The notes under the pieces were generated by a model. The model was not told where the DNA came from. It was given only the letters and a program-made list of their open reading frames with translations, and ran no database searches. Source: CAZFLY01 sp964519995 (GTDB lineage: Bacteria; Planctomycetota; Phycisphaerae; Sedimentisphaerales; Anaerobacaceae). From it: 27,838 nt of DNA. The translations under genes and the position numbers were made by a program. The number at the start of each line of letters is the position of its first letter. Position 1 is the first letter of the stretch. Below, one piece after another: positions 7,384-15,996 of this stretch. The stretch covers positions 1 through 27,838 of the forward strand of contig CAZFLY010000037.1 in the NCBI GenBank assembly GCA_964519995.1. The letters are read 5' to 3'.

Positions 7384-8238
7384 CTAACCATTGACAGTGT
7401 CCAGCAGAATGTTGTCAATCAGCCGAGATGAACCTGTTCGTACAGCAACCGCTGCGAGGACTTTGCCGGAAACGTGGTCAATTTCTTCCAGGCTTTCAGC
7501 ATTGACAATGCTGACATATTCGATTTGCCCCGACGGAATTTGCTGTAAGACCTTACGCATCTCCACGATGATTTGTTGAACATCGGTCGCTCCCGTGTCT
7601 ATCATCTCCTTGCACTGCTGAAGTGACTTGTAGATTAAGGCCGCGTCTTTTCGTTGCTGTGGGGATAGATACCGGTTTCTGCTGCTCACAGCAAGCCCGT
7701 CCGGTTCCCGCACCGTCGGACAGACAACAATCTGCAGCGGCATATTCAAATCAGTGACCATTCTCTTAATGACAATTGCCTGCTGCGCGTCCTTTTGGCC
7801 AAAGAATGCAACTTCTGGTTGAACGATATTGAAAAGCTTTGCGCAAACCGTCGTCACGCCAGGGAAATGTCCCGGCCTGAACTGACCACAGAGTGGTTCC
7901 GTTAGTTTCTCTACCGTTACCCAGGTAAGATTCTGCGAGACGTACATTTCTTGCAGCGTTGGTGCGAAGACAAGGTCAACGCCATACTTGTCGCAGATGT
8001 CGAGGTCCTTCTCCAACGGGCGTGGATATTTTTCAAAATCTTCTCCAGGTCCAAACTGCGTCGGATTTACAAAGATGCTAACAACAACGTAATCAGCCTG
8101 TTTTTTGGCTTCTTCAATCAATGAAATATGCCCGATGTGCAGAGCGCCCATTGTCGGCACAAAGCCGATTTTCTTGCCTTTCGCGTGGGCCGCCTTGATA
8201 TGATTTCTGACGGATTCTATGGTTTCTGCAACCTTCAT
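7384..8238 (-). CDS. panC: Pantothenate synthetase
   Basis: PanC condenses pantoate with beta-alanine using ATP, via a pantoyl-adenylate intermediate. The 284-residue protein has the normal length. The nucleotidyl-transferase HIGH motif is in PTMGALHIGHISLIE (about residues 29-43), with NPTQF near 59, FFGQKDAQQ near 146 and the KMSKS-like region at AVSSRNRYLS near 185. The ATG at 8238 lies 12 bp after the corrected end of the FolK-dNK gene, so the two are probably translationally close. panD follows directly. Together they cover the last steps of pantothenate synthesis; panB is not in the window. Cytoplasmic. Confidence 0.96.
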   Translation of the reverse strand: MKVAETIESVRNHIKAAHAKGKKIGFVPTMGALHIGHISLIEEAKKQADYVVVSIFVNPTQFGPGEDFEKYPRPLEKDLDICDKYGVDLVFAPTLQEMYVSQNLTWVTVEKLTEPLCGQFRPGHFPGVTTVCAKLFNIVQPEVAFFGQKDAQQAIVIKRMVTDLNMPLQIVVCPTVREPDGLAVSSRNRYLSPQQRKDAALIYKSLQQCKEMIDTGATDVQQIIVEMRKVLQQIPSGQIEYVSIVNAESLEEIDHVSGKVLAAVAVRTGSSRLIDNILLDTVNG

Positions 8239-8250
8239 TGGAAACTGACC

Positions 8251-9527
8251 TTAGACATCTACAGACGCGTCTGCTGAAACAGTAGTCTGCACTGAAACAT
8301 AGTGTCTTATCTGATACGCTAAATGCTCAATGTTCGCCTCTTTCAGAAAATCAAACTCCGACACTAATATACGAATAACNNNNNNNNNNNNNNNNNNNNN
8401 NNNNNNNNNNNNNNNNNNNNNNNNNNNNNNNNNNNNNNNNNNNNNNNNNNNNNNNNNNNNNNNNNNNNNNNNNNNNNNNGCTCAATGTTCGCCTCTTTCA
8501 GAAAATCAAACTCCGACACTAATATACGAATAACCGGGCAAATTTTCCAACCGTCAAAGAGCTGTTCATAACGAGACCTCAACAACCGTAAAAACGTCGG
8601 CTCAATTTTCTGCTCATAGGGACGGTTACGCTGATGTATACGCCGAAGGCAGTTTTCAACCGAGTCCTGCAGGTAAATGACCAAAACCGGCGAGGCAACC
8701 TTTTCAGCCATCTGCTTGTAGATTTCCTCGTATAAAGTTAGTTGATGGGCGTTCAGCAGACTCTTTGCGTAGATGCGTTCTTTGTCAAACACATAGTCAC
8801 TTACTGCAACCTGCCCTGCTGCGAGTGTATTTGCATTCAACTGTTCAACCCGACCTGCTAAAAACCATAGCTGCGAATCCAGAGCAAGCTCCTGTCTGCC
8901 GGCGTAGACTTCGGGCATAAAAGGATTAGAATCATAAGGCTCCAGCAATATACGACAGCCAAGGACCTCTGCCAATTTTTTGGCCAGCGTTGTTTTCCCG
9001 ACGCCAATAATACCAGCTACGCTGACAAGCTGAGGAAGCTCTGGATTTAGAGCAAAATCCGCACCTCGCAGTCGAGCTATCAGCTCGCTTACGGTTTCAT
9101 TCAAACCTGGATGAAGTAAATCTGGATTGAGCTGGTTGAGACCTTTGAGAACAAACGAACGCAAGTGCATCTGTGGATGCGGTACAGTAATGTGAGGCAG
9201 ATTTATCAGCTTCTGGTCAAACAACAATAAATCCAAGTCTATAGTCCTAGCAGACCATTTCTCCTGCCGCTGCCTTCCAAGAGAAATCTCAATTTGAAAA
9301 AGACTCTTATGCAAATCCTCCGCTGACAGAGTTGTCCTCACTTCTGCAACGGCATTTAGATACTTTGGCTGATTGACGTGGCCAAGAGGAACAGTCTCAA
9401 TAACGTCACTGACCCGCAGCAGCTCAACGCGCTCAGTAGCAGCAAGCATTTCGATAGCGCGTTGAATTGCAACCTGCCGATCGCCTAAATTGCTGCCAAG
9501 CCCAATGTATGCAGTTGTTGAAGTCAT
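8251..9527 (-). CDS. folK: FolK (HPPK) fused to deoxynucleoside kinase; spans a false gap
   Basis: Residues 1-160 form the pyrophosphokinase FolK (YIGLGSNLGDR, then the signature RTIDLDLLLF at 94-103), which pyrophosphorylates hydroxymethyldihydropterin for folate synthesis. From about 166 a deoxynucleoside kinase follows, with P-loop GIIGVGKTT, EPYDSNPF, and DYVFDKERIYA bearing the DRS-like motif. The N run at 8380-8479 interrupts the 3' end, but its flanks 8325-8379 and 8480-8534 are identical 55-bp copies. Collapsing them continues the frame with 24 further residues (beginning HLAYQIRHYVS) to a TAA at 8251, giving about 373 residues. The ATG at 9527 is chosen over an in-frame TTG at 9551. 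FolK-dNK fusions are, to my recollection, known in some Bacteroidetes. Substrate preference of the kinase is not readable. Confidence 0.9.
8325..8534. other. Assembly gap with duplicated flanks (probably false)
   Basis: One hundred Ns (8380-8479) are flanked by two exact 55-bp copies (8325-8379 and 8480-8534) that begin GCTCAATGTTCGCC and end ACGAATAAC. This is the pattern left when two contigs with overlapping ends are scaffolded without merging. The true sequence most likely has one copy and no gap, which makes the window about 155 bp too long here. Confidence 0.9.
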
Positions 9528-9542
9528 CAAGAAAGTCCAAAC

Positions 9543-9559
9543 CCACAGCAAAGCTGTGG
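9543..9559 (-). other. Intergenic hairpin between dapL and folK
   Basis: A perfect 7-bp stem (CCACAGC / GCTGTGG) with a 3-nt loop lies in the 54-bp spacer between the dapL stop and the folK start. No T tract follows on the minus strand, so it is not a normal terminator. It might influence message stability or processing. Confidence 0.4.
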
Positions 9560-9581
9560 AGTAAATACTGTTGGATATTAT

Positions 9582-10811
9582 TTAAATACGGGCAATTCGT
9601 TCCAGAGCTTCCTTAACACTCTCCAGTGTACCAAAAGCCGTTAGACGCAGATAGCCTTCACCCGACGGTCCAAAGCCAACTCCAGGTGTGCTGACAACAT
9701 GTGCTTTCTGTAAAAGCTGATCAAAAAAGTCCCAGGAGTTCAAACCCTGCGGTGTCTTGAGCCATATATAGGGCGCATTGCTTCCACCATAGACGCTATA
9801 ACCAAGTTTTGTCAACGATTCACGAATCAAAGCGGCGTTGGCCATATATAGTTCGATAACTCTTCTTATTTGCTTCTTGCCCTGAGAGCTGTAAATGGCC
9901 GCCGCACCGACCTGGGTGACATAAGAGACGCCATTAGATTTCGTGCAGTGTCGTCTTTTCCATAGGGGATTGACTTCGACTGCCCTGCCGTTGCCGGCAT
10001 AAGCATTGACCTGTCTCGGCACAATAGTAAAAGCGCATCTAACGCCGGTAAACCCAGCCGTCTTAGAGAAACTGCGGAACTCAATTGCGACATCCTTAGC
10101 GCCATCGATTTCGTAAATCGAATGCGGAATTTCCGGATCGGTAATAAAGGCCTCATAAGCGGCATCGAAGAAAATCACAGCTCTATTTTTCTGGGCGTAT
10201 TCAATCCATCTACCAAGGATTTCTTTACCGGCCACTGCCCCTGTGGGGTTGTTTGGAAAGCACAGGTATATAATATCAACAGATTCTTTCGGAAGCTCCG
10301 GCACAAAGTTGTTCTCCGCTGTGCACGGCATATACACAATCTTGTCATATTGGCCGGTCTTATTCGCATCACCCGTCCTGCCGGCCATGACGTTGGTGTC
10401 GATATAAACAGGATATACCGGGTCAGCCACGGCGACCACATTGTCCAGGCCAAATATTTCCTGCATGTTGGCTGTATCGCACTTGGCACCATCACTGACG
10501 AAGACCTCGTCAAGCCCAATTTCGACCCCCCTGCTTTTGAAATCGTTTTCTATGATTGCTTTCCTGAGAAACTCATAGCCAACGCCACCATCATCATAAC
10601 CATGGAAGGTTTCCTTTCGGCCCATTTCATCTACAGCCTTGTGCATGGCCTCAATCACAGCGGGTGCTAAAGGTTGCGTGACATCACCGATGCCCATACT
10701 GATTATCTTGGCATCGGGATTTTTCCCTTTGAAGGCACGGACGCGTCTGCCGATTTCCGGAAAAAGATAACCAGCCTGTAGTTTCAAAAAATTCTCGTTA
10801 ATCTTCGCCAT
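9582..10811 (-). CDS. dapL: LL-diaminopimelate aminotransferase
   Basis: DapL converts tetrahydrodipicolinate directly to LL-diaminopimelate with glutamate as amino donor, replacing the succinylase or acetylase steps. The product feeds lysine and, through DapF, meso-DAP for peptidoglycan. From the ATG at 10811 the protein has 409 residues, the usual length, and starts with the typical INENFLKLQAGYLFPEI. The PLP lysine is in FRSFSKTAGFTGVR, and DPVYPVYIDTNVM and CFPNNPTGAV are also diagnostic of this fold-type I subfamily. The frame is open to 10886, but the extension does not look like the family. It is the first gene of the minus-strand run, with a good promoter about 90 nt upstream. DapL is typical of plants, Chlamydiae, Planctomycetes and a few other bacterial groups. 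Confidence 0.96.
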   Translation of the reverse strand: MAKINENFLKLQAGYLFPEIGRRVRAFKGKNPDAKIISMGIGDVTQPLAPAVIEAMHKAVDEMGRKETFHGYDDGGVGYEFLRKAIIENDFKSRGVEIGLDEVFVSDGAKCDTANMQEIFGLDNVVAVADPVYPVYIDTNVMAGRTGDANKTGQYDKIVYMPCTAENNFVPELPKESVDIIYLCFPNNPTGAVAGKEILGRWIEYAQKNRAVIFFDAAYEAFITDPEIPHSIYEIDGAKDVAIEFRSFSKTAGFTGVRCAFTIVPRQVNAYAGNGRAVEVNPLWKRRHCTKSNGVSYVTQVGAAAIYSSQGKKQIRRVIELYMANAALIRESLTKLGYSVYGGSNAPYIWLKTPQGLNSWDFFDQLLQKAHVVSTPGVGFGPSGEGYLRLTAFGTLESVKEALERIARI

Positions 10812-11334
10812 ACATGAATCTCGATTGTGGCAATTGGTTAAATGGTAACTGGTCTCTAAGAGACTGGTTAATTGACTATTCACCAATCACGGAGCGGCTA
10901 TTCTATTGGCTTGCACGTCTTACGTCAACGCTTCAGTAAGAAACTGTTAGAACAATGGTAGGTTAAACAACCCTGAAATACATATATTGGGGGATCAATA
11001 TAAAAAACAACATTTTAAAAAACCTGTACGCAGCATCAATATATTAATGTATTGAGTCGATGGTCATGCTGTTACCAGATACGAGGAGAATTAGCTATAC
11101 ACATCGCTCATAGCCAACATACAGCCAAAAGGTTCTCTCCGATGGAAGTTTATACACAAAAAACACTTGCCGTCTGGATTGAATTTTGTAAAATGCTGTC
11201 GAATCAAGGAAGAGTAAATCTGTCTTTTGGACAAGTGATCCAGAAGATTAAAGCGTTAATTATTAGCGAGTTTTGCTCAATACTTTTAATTGCACAAGGA
11301 GGGAAGTCTCGAACCTATTAGGAGGGTCGTCGTT
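10812..11334. other. AT-rich intergenic region upstream of dapL
   Basis: About 520 bp between dapL (minus) and the plus-strand leader ORF. The dapL-proximal 120 bp hold its promoter and a short hairpin, GTCTC-TAA-GAGAC (10852-10864), in the expected 5' leader. The rest is AT-rich, with a near-palindrome around 11035-11053. A frame at 11052-11321 begins with TTG and shows no recognisable sequence. A shorter version from the ATG at 11142 (59 residues) has only a weak AAAAGG ribosome site, and I do not call it. Confidence 0.5.
10900..10928 (-). promoter_or_regulatory. Sigma-70-type promoter for the dapL operon
   Basis: On the minus strand TTGACG (10923-10928) and TAGAAT (10900-10905) are separated by exactly 17 bp. 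Both match the consensus at five of six positions. Transcription should begin near 10893, giving a leader of about 80 nt before the dapL ATG at 10811. It probably drives dapL, folK-dNK, panC, panD, lgt and the rhomboid gene. Confidence 0.65.
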
Positions 11335-11391
11335 ATGAAAACCACTATAATGCACATTATAATAGTACTTGCTCTATGCAGCGCAGCATAA
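11335..11391 (+). CDS. 18-codon leader-like ORF
   Basis: An 18-residue hydrophobic peptide, MKTTIMHIIIVLALCSAA, is preceded by a strong AGGAGG (11320-11325) 9 nt before the ATG. It ends in TAA 42 bp before the start of the next gene. The sequence looks like a signal peptide or lipoprotein leader cut off at its cleavage site. It could be a regulatory leader peptide or the broken start of a former gene. Its coding region contains a perfect inverted repeat, TATAATG-CA-CATTATA (11346-11361). Translation is suggested only by the ribosome site. Confidence 0.4.
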   Translation: MKTTIMHIIIVLALCSAA

Positions 11392-11433
11392 TTGCACGCG
11401 TGGATTCAAATACCACTGTTGGAGAGTTTCAGA

Positions 11434-12549
11434 ATGCCAAGAGCTATGATAGTACTGGCTATATTGACTGTGGCAGTTTTCGTCTGCGCTATTGGGTACA
11501 TATATCTGAATCGTAAGAATCGCTATGTGTGGGAGATAATCTTAGGCTCTATTGCCATAGGCTTGTTCATAGGGATTATGCCAAAGCTAATCAACAGTCT
11601 TTTCGAAAAGAGCACTGTAATAAGTTCTGTGATTCTTCTCACTATTGTTTTAGCCTGTTTGACAGTATTGATTGCGATTCTCGTGTATTTGTCAAATATT
11701 CCGAAGAGCATAAGAAGAGAAATCCCAGTGATGTACTTACTAAGCCCGAGAAAAAAAGAACTACCTTACGGTTTAAGATTCCCCGACACAACTACGCTGG
11801 GTTGTTACAATGATGCAAGGTGGATATTCAAGAGGTTCAAAGAAATGAATCCTGTGAATGCTAAAAACATTGAAGGATTAACCAAAACGTCAGGATCTCA
11901 AAATTTTGCGTTTGCGACCAAATGTTTTTTGAATTTAACTGAGTATTTGCTTGTGTACTATATGGCCAACCACTTCACTACTCCCGAAGTTGATTTAGCG
12001 ATGTACAGAAAGGAAATCCCAAAGTGGCTCGGTTGGCCCCATAAAAATATAGCGGATAAACCAAGACCACTCGAGACAATCGACGGTGACTTCAGGAGTA
12101 ATATATTCTACGGAATCAAAGGAAACTTCCCTGAAGCAAAGTTGGAATTGAGATTTCCGAAAGGTACTGAGCTCACTTTACGAAGAGGGAATATCTCTTC
12201 AACATTGACAATTAAGAACAAGTATATGGTAGCGAAGATTGGAATTTTCTTTAGTATAATGGGCTCTCAATCTTCCGGATTCTTACGTGAATCAGCGCTC
12301 CTGGCATACGGAAGTGACAAGGAAGAACTTGCGAAGGCTTTTAGACGCTTTCTCAGCATCATTTACTATGACGTGACTTTTAGCAAGTGGCGATATGGCT
12401 ATCCAAAAATGAAGTATTACGAGAAATGGGCTGATGACTTGTTTAGGGTATTGCAAAAAAAATTTCGTTGGGGATCTCTATTGCTTGCGGATGAGACGGG
12501 GGTTTTGAGCCGATATCTGCCGCCCAAGGAGAAAGGCGAGAAACAATAG
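11434..12549 (+). CDS. Three-TM membrane protein with large cytoplasmic domain, unknown
   Basis: I do not recognise this 371-residue protein. Three membrane helices occupy about residues 4-24, 34-54 and 60-83. A soluble part of about 285 residues follows, beginning IPKSIRREIPVMYLLSPRKK and rich in aromatic and basic residues. The ATG at 11434 is preferred because GGAGAG lies 7 nt upstream; the frame is open back to a TTG at 11392, directly after the leader ORF stop. The gene looks more AT-rich than the flanking dapL and polA genes, which suggests transfer or a fast-evolving accessory gene. It converges with polA, the two stops lying about 16 bp apart with no terminator between. No catalytic motif is visible. 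Confidence 0.7.
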   Translation: MPRAMIVLAILTVAVFVCAIGYIYLNRKNRYVWEIILGSIAIGLFIGIMPKLINSLFEKSTVISSVILLTIVLACLTVLIAILVYLSNIPKSIRREIPVMYLLSPRKKELPYGLRFPDTTTLGCYNDARWIFKRFKEMNPVNAKNIEGLTKTSGSQNFAFATKCFLNLTEYLLVYYMANHFTTPEVDLAMYRKEIPKWLGWPHKNIADKPRPLETIDGDFRSNIFYGIKGNFPEAKLELRFPKGTELTLRRGNISSTLTIKNKYMVAKIGIFFSIMGSQSSGFLRESALLAYGSDKEELAKAFRRFLSIIYYDVTFSKWRYGYPKMKYYEKWADDLFRVLQKKFRWGSLLLADETGVLSRYLPPKEKGEKQ

Positions 12550-12565
12550 GCGACTTGAAGCTGCC

Positions 12566-15310
12566 CTACGATTGATCGCTTAACCAGGTTGGTCCGTGGG
12601 TGATATCGACTTTTAGCGAGACATCAAGCTTAATAGCGCCGGCCATTTCCTTCTCAATCCAACGTGCATGTCTTTCAACCTCCGCGGCGGGTAATTCAAA
12701 AACAAGCTCATCGTGAACCTGAAGGATCAACTTCACAGGTAGTGTCTCTGCTTCGATTTTCCGCTGGATGTTTATCATGGCGACCTTTATTAGATCCGCG
12801 GCGGAACCCTGAACGACGGTATTTACGGCCAGGCGCTCAGCCTGGGCACGCTTATTAGAGTTCCTGCTGTTTAGGTTCAGAATCTTTCGCCTGCGGCCAA
12901 GTATTGTCTCGGCATAACCGGTACGCTTTGCATTTTCGATACACTCGTCCATGAACTTGCGGATGGAGCCGTACCGTGCGAAATAGTCGTCGATAAACTT
13001 CTTTGCCTCAGCCTGGCTTATACTAATTGTACGTGAAAGGCCGAAAGGCCCCTGCCCATAGATGATGCCAAAATTGACCGCTTTACAACGTGAGCGCATC
13101 TCACCAGTAACCTCTTCAACTGGCACATTAAAAATCTGCGAGGCGACAAACTTGTGGATGTCCTGATCGCCAGCAAACGCCGCCTTCAACGCTTCATCCT
13201 TGGAAAAATGTGCCAACAGGCGAAGTTCGATTTGCGAGTAGTCGGCGCTGAGAATATAGTCACTTTTGTTTTTTGGAATAAAGGCGTCACGGATTTTTCG
13301 CCCGATTTCGGTGCGGATGGGAATATTCTGTAGATTTGGATTGCTCGAGCTCAATCTGCCTGTGGCAGTTATGGTCTGATTGAACGAGGCATGAAGCCGG
13401 CCCGTTCGTGAATTTATCAGCGAGCCGAGCTTGTCCACATAGGTATTTTTAAGTTTGCTCAACGTTCGGTGCTGAAGAATCAGCGGAACAATGGGATGCG
13501 CAGTGGACAATTCCTCAAGGACTGATGCATCGGTACTTCGACCCGCCTTGCCGACGCGAAGCGACGGCAGACCTAAATTATCAAAAAGAATCTGAGACAA
13601 TTGTTTCGGAGAATCAATATTGAAATTCTCTCCAGCATGCGCATAGATACGGTCAGTGAGCTCTTTCAATGCCTCGCTTATTTCAGTCGTCATGTTTCTC
13701 AACAAGGTAGTGTCAAGGAAAACACCGTTGTATTCCATGACCGCCAGTACTGACACAAGCGGCATCTCGACCTCAAAAAATAGCTTTTTCAACGCTGGCT
13801 CTTTTTCAAGGCGCCCGCTAAGACACTCGTAAAGCTGCATTGTAATATCTGCGTCTTCAGCCGCGTATTCGCAGGCGGCAGTGGTGTCGACCATGTCGAA
13901 GGTGAGCTGATTTTTGCCTTTGCCGATGAGTGCTGAAATCGGTATACACTGGTAACTAAGATAATCCAGTGCCATTTTGTTTAAAGAGTGACTATACCGG
14001 CCAGGGTCCAGGCAATAAGATGCGACCATCGTGTCAAAATGTACGCCTTTCAACAACATCTGAGCATTCTGTAGAACAAGCAGATCATACTTAATGTTCT
14101 GGCCGATTTTCTTGATACTTTCGTCCGCCAGTATCACAGCCAATTTTGAGCGCACAGTTTCTATATCGAGATGCTTTACGCCGAGTGGAGATTTTACAGG
14201 CAGATAGTAGCCATGATGAGGCTGCCATGAGAAGGAAAGGCCGACAAGTTGTGCCTGCATCGGAAAAATAGAGGTCGTCTCGGTATCAACAGCAAATAGT
14301 TCCTGCTTTGCCAGTTCACTTAGGAACTTGTCGAATTTGCCCTGTGAATCTACAAGCTGATAATTATGGTCGACAGTCTCTGCTGAAGCGGATTCTCCCA
14401 AGATGTGTTTGGTCACCGCGCTGCCAGGTTCGGCTGGCACGGTGACAGTTGATGCCGAAAGACCCAATTGTGTCAGAAGGCGATTGAAGCCCAATTCGGT
14501 AAGTATCTGGACCAGTTTTGTATTGTCGAACGTCTTAAGTGTCAAATCATCGTAGTCAATTCGCACAGGAGAATTGCAGTCGATTGTGATGAGTTCTTTG
14601 CTAAGAGTGAGGGTATCTTTGTACTTGCAAAGGTTGTCACCGCGTTTGCCGCCTATCTCATCTATGTGCTCATAAAGATTCTCAATTGAGCCGTATTTCT
14701 GCATCCACTGCAGCGCTGTCTTTGGCCCAACATCCGGTATGCCAGGTACATTATCTGAGGTATCACCCTGCAGAGCAAGACAGTCGACGACCTGTTCTGG
14801 AGTTATCCCCAAATTCGTAAGCAACACATCAGCGTTTGTTACCTCTTTGGTCTTAACGTTGTAGAGAAAGATGTGTTCACCAACAAGTTGTAAGAGATCC
14901 TTGTCATTACCACATATGTACGTGTCAATCTGGTGAGACTGAGCCTTCTTGGCTGTCGTGCCAATCACATCATCGGCCTCGAAACCGTCAACTCGCAGCA
15001 CGGGGATTTTCATCGCTGCAAGAATCTGTTCAATTCGGTCTATCTGAACAGGTAGATCGTCAGGCATTGGTGGGCGATGGGCTTTGTATTCGGGATAGAT
15101 TTTCGCACGGAAAGTGGGTGTTTTGCTATCCATTGCGACAGCGAGCATATCAGGATTACGGCGATGAATGAGGCCGAGCAAAGCAGTAGTAAAGATGTAG
15201 GTTGCTTTTGTAGGTTCACCCGATGGGCTGGTCAGCTCCTGGCGCATCGGAGCATAATAAGCAGCATAAATGTGCGCGTGACCGTCAATTACATACAAGT
15301 TCTTTGACAT
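12566..15310 (-). CDS. polA: DNA polymerase I
   Basis: The 914-residue protein has the full three-domain layout. The 5'-3' nuclease spans about residues 1-290 (YVIDGHAHIYAAYYA, GFEADDVIGT, GDTSDNVPGIPDVGPKTA). The 3'-5' proofreading exonuclease spans about 320-510, with its catalytic residues present in AVDTETT, GQNIKYDLLVL and YAAEDADITMQLY. The polymerase fills the rest, with DYSQIELRLLAHFS (motif A), RCKAVNFGIIYG (motif B) and QVHDELVFE (motif C). It fills gaps and removes RNA primers in replication and repair. Proofreading appears intact, unlike in many Firmicutes enzymes. The ATG at 15310 is chosen over an in-frame TTG at 15319. No Shine-Dalgarno sequence precedes it, and the promoter ends only 7 nt before the ATG. 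Confidence 0.97.
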   Translation of the reverse strand: MSKNLYVIDGHAHIYAAYYAPMRQELTSPSGEPTKATYIFTTALLGLIHRRNPDMLAVAMDSKTPTFRAKIYPEYKAHRPPMPDDLPVQIDRIEQILAAMKIPVLRVDGFEADDVIGTTAKKAQSHQIDTYICGNDKDLLQLVGEHIFLYNVKTKEVTNADVLLTNLGITPEQVVDCLALQGDTSDNVPGIPDVGPKTALQWMQKYGSIENLYEHIDEIGGKRGDNLCKYKDTLTLSKELITIDCNSPVRIDYDDLTLKTFDNTKLVQILTELGFNRLLTQLGLSASTVTVPAEPGSAVTKHILGESASAETVDHNYQLVDSQGKFDKFLSELAKQELFAVDTETTSIFPMQAQLVGLSFSWQPHHGYYLPVKSPLGVKHLDIETVRSKLAVILADESIKKIGQNIKYDLLVLQNAQMLLKGVHFDTMVASYCLDPGRYSHSLNKMALDYLSYQCIPISALIGKGKNQLTFDMVDTTAACEYAAEDADITMQLYECLSGRLEKEPALKKLFFEVEMPLVSVLAVMEYNGVFLDTTLLRNMTTEISEALKELTDRIYAHAGENFNIDSPKQLSQILFDNLGLPSLRVGKAGRSTDASVLEELSTAHPIVPLILQHRTLSKLKNTYVDKLGSLINSRTGRLHASFNQTITATGRLSSSNPNLQNIPIRTEIGRKIRDAFIPKNKSDYILSADYSQIELRLLAHFSKDEALKAAFAGDQDIHKFVASQIFNVPVEEVTGEMRSRCKAVNFGIIYGQGPFGLSRTISISQAEAKKFIDDYFARYGSIRKFMDECIENAKRTGYAETILGRRRKILNLNSRNSNKRAQAERLAVNTVVQGSAADLIKVAMINIQRKIEAETLPVKLILQVHDELVFELPAAEVERHARWIEKEMAGAIKLDVSLKVDITHGPTWLSDQS

Positions 15311-15317
15311 GACGGTC

Positions 15318-15347
15318 AATATAGTGTGGGTGAGACAAGACGGTCAA
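15318..15347 (-). promoter_or_regulatory. polA promoter predicting a leaderless mRNA
   Basis: On the minus strand TTGACC (15342-15347) and TATATT (15318-15323) are 18 bp apart. The -10 ends 7 nt before the polA ATG, so transcription should start at or next to the A of ATG. A 9-bp direct repeat, GACGGTCAA on the plus strand, occurs at 15311-15319 and 15339-15347, the second copy covering the -35. Confidence 0.5.
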
Positions 15348-15432
15348 GAGAATAACGTCTTACGAAGTCGCTGCATCTATTATTGCGGTGCCCCTTCGCA
15401 TTTAAAATCAGGGCCATTGGGCAAAAGATAAA

Positions 15433-15624
15433 TCAGTAGTCTTCAGCAAGCCAACTGTTGGCGAGGATTTTAAGATCAGAGTTATCTACCCGCCCACTCT
15501 GGTCAAAGTCACTGCCCAAACAACCATCGTTACTGTCACACTGGTCAGAGAGCCACATAGAAGCCAGAAGACTATAGTCCGCGAAGTCTACTTTACAGTT
15601 TGCATCCATATCAAACGTACCGTT
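15433..15624 (-). pseudogene. Orphan type I dockerin remnant
   Basis: A 63-codon open frame has no start codon and follows directly on an in-frame TAG (15625-15627). It encodes two calcium-binding dockerin repeats: FDMDANCKVDFADYSLLASM and DFDQSGRVDNSDLKILANSW, each with the Asp/Asn loop followed by a helix. It ends EDY-stop. In planctomycetes such pairs form the C-terminus of large secreted proteins and enzymes. Here nothing recognisable is joined to it, so it looks like the tail of a gene deleted or decayed upstream. The parent protein cannot be identified. The 66-residue ATG frame at 15588-15788 overlaps in another frame and is not a continuation. Confidence 0.75.
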
Positions 15625-15767
15625 CTAAATGAACCTACATACTGGATGTCAATACAGTTCACAAGAAATGGAAAAAACGGTGAATCAGCCAAAAACTCCG
15701 CCTTATAGTCTTTAGTCGCGACATGTTTTAGCCCAATCCCCTGACAAAAGATGGGTTTTTTTACCGA

Positions 15768-15791
15768 GGTGTGACATAGGGTTGTCACACC
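15768..15791. repeat. Perfect 9-bp inverted repeat
   Basis: GGTGTGACA and TGTCACACC flank a 6-nt loop. Neither strand has a T tract after the stem, so it is not an ordinary terminator. It may be a protein-binding site or debris. Confidence 0.55.
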
Positions 15792-15996
15792 GGGGCTGTA
15801 AAAGATGACAAAAACCTGAGGAATACTCAGAATTTACTTAGTGCGACGGCAAATTCATAGCTGTTCGAGAGCCAATTTATCTCGGACTCGCATTCAAACG
15901 GGCCATCTGACATCGAGTCGAGTGTGTAAGGAACTTCTGTTGGAGCACTTGCAGCAATCAAAGTATTTGCGTCCAGTCTGTACTGAAGCTTCGGAG

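Noticed and set aside
8330..8533. Plus-strand frame running through the first N gap
   Set aside because: It consists of the duplicated 55-bp flank and Ns, and is an artefact of the scaffold join.
10122..10670. 182-codon plus frame antisense to dapL
   Set aside because: It is the reverse-strand shadow of a full-length, motif-complete dapL.
11052..11321. 89-codon plus-strand frame upstream of the leader ORF
   Set aside because: It starts with TTG without a ribosome site, and the sequence shows no family-like pattern. The shorter ATG version from 11142 has only a weak site.
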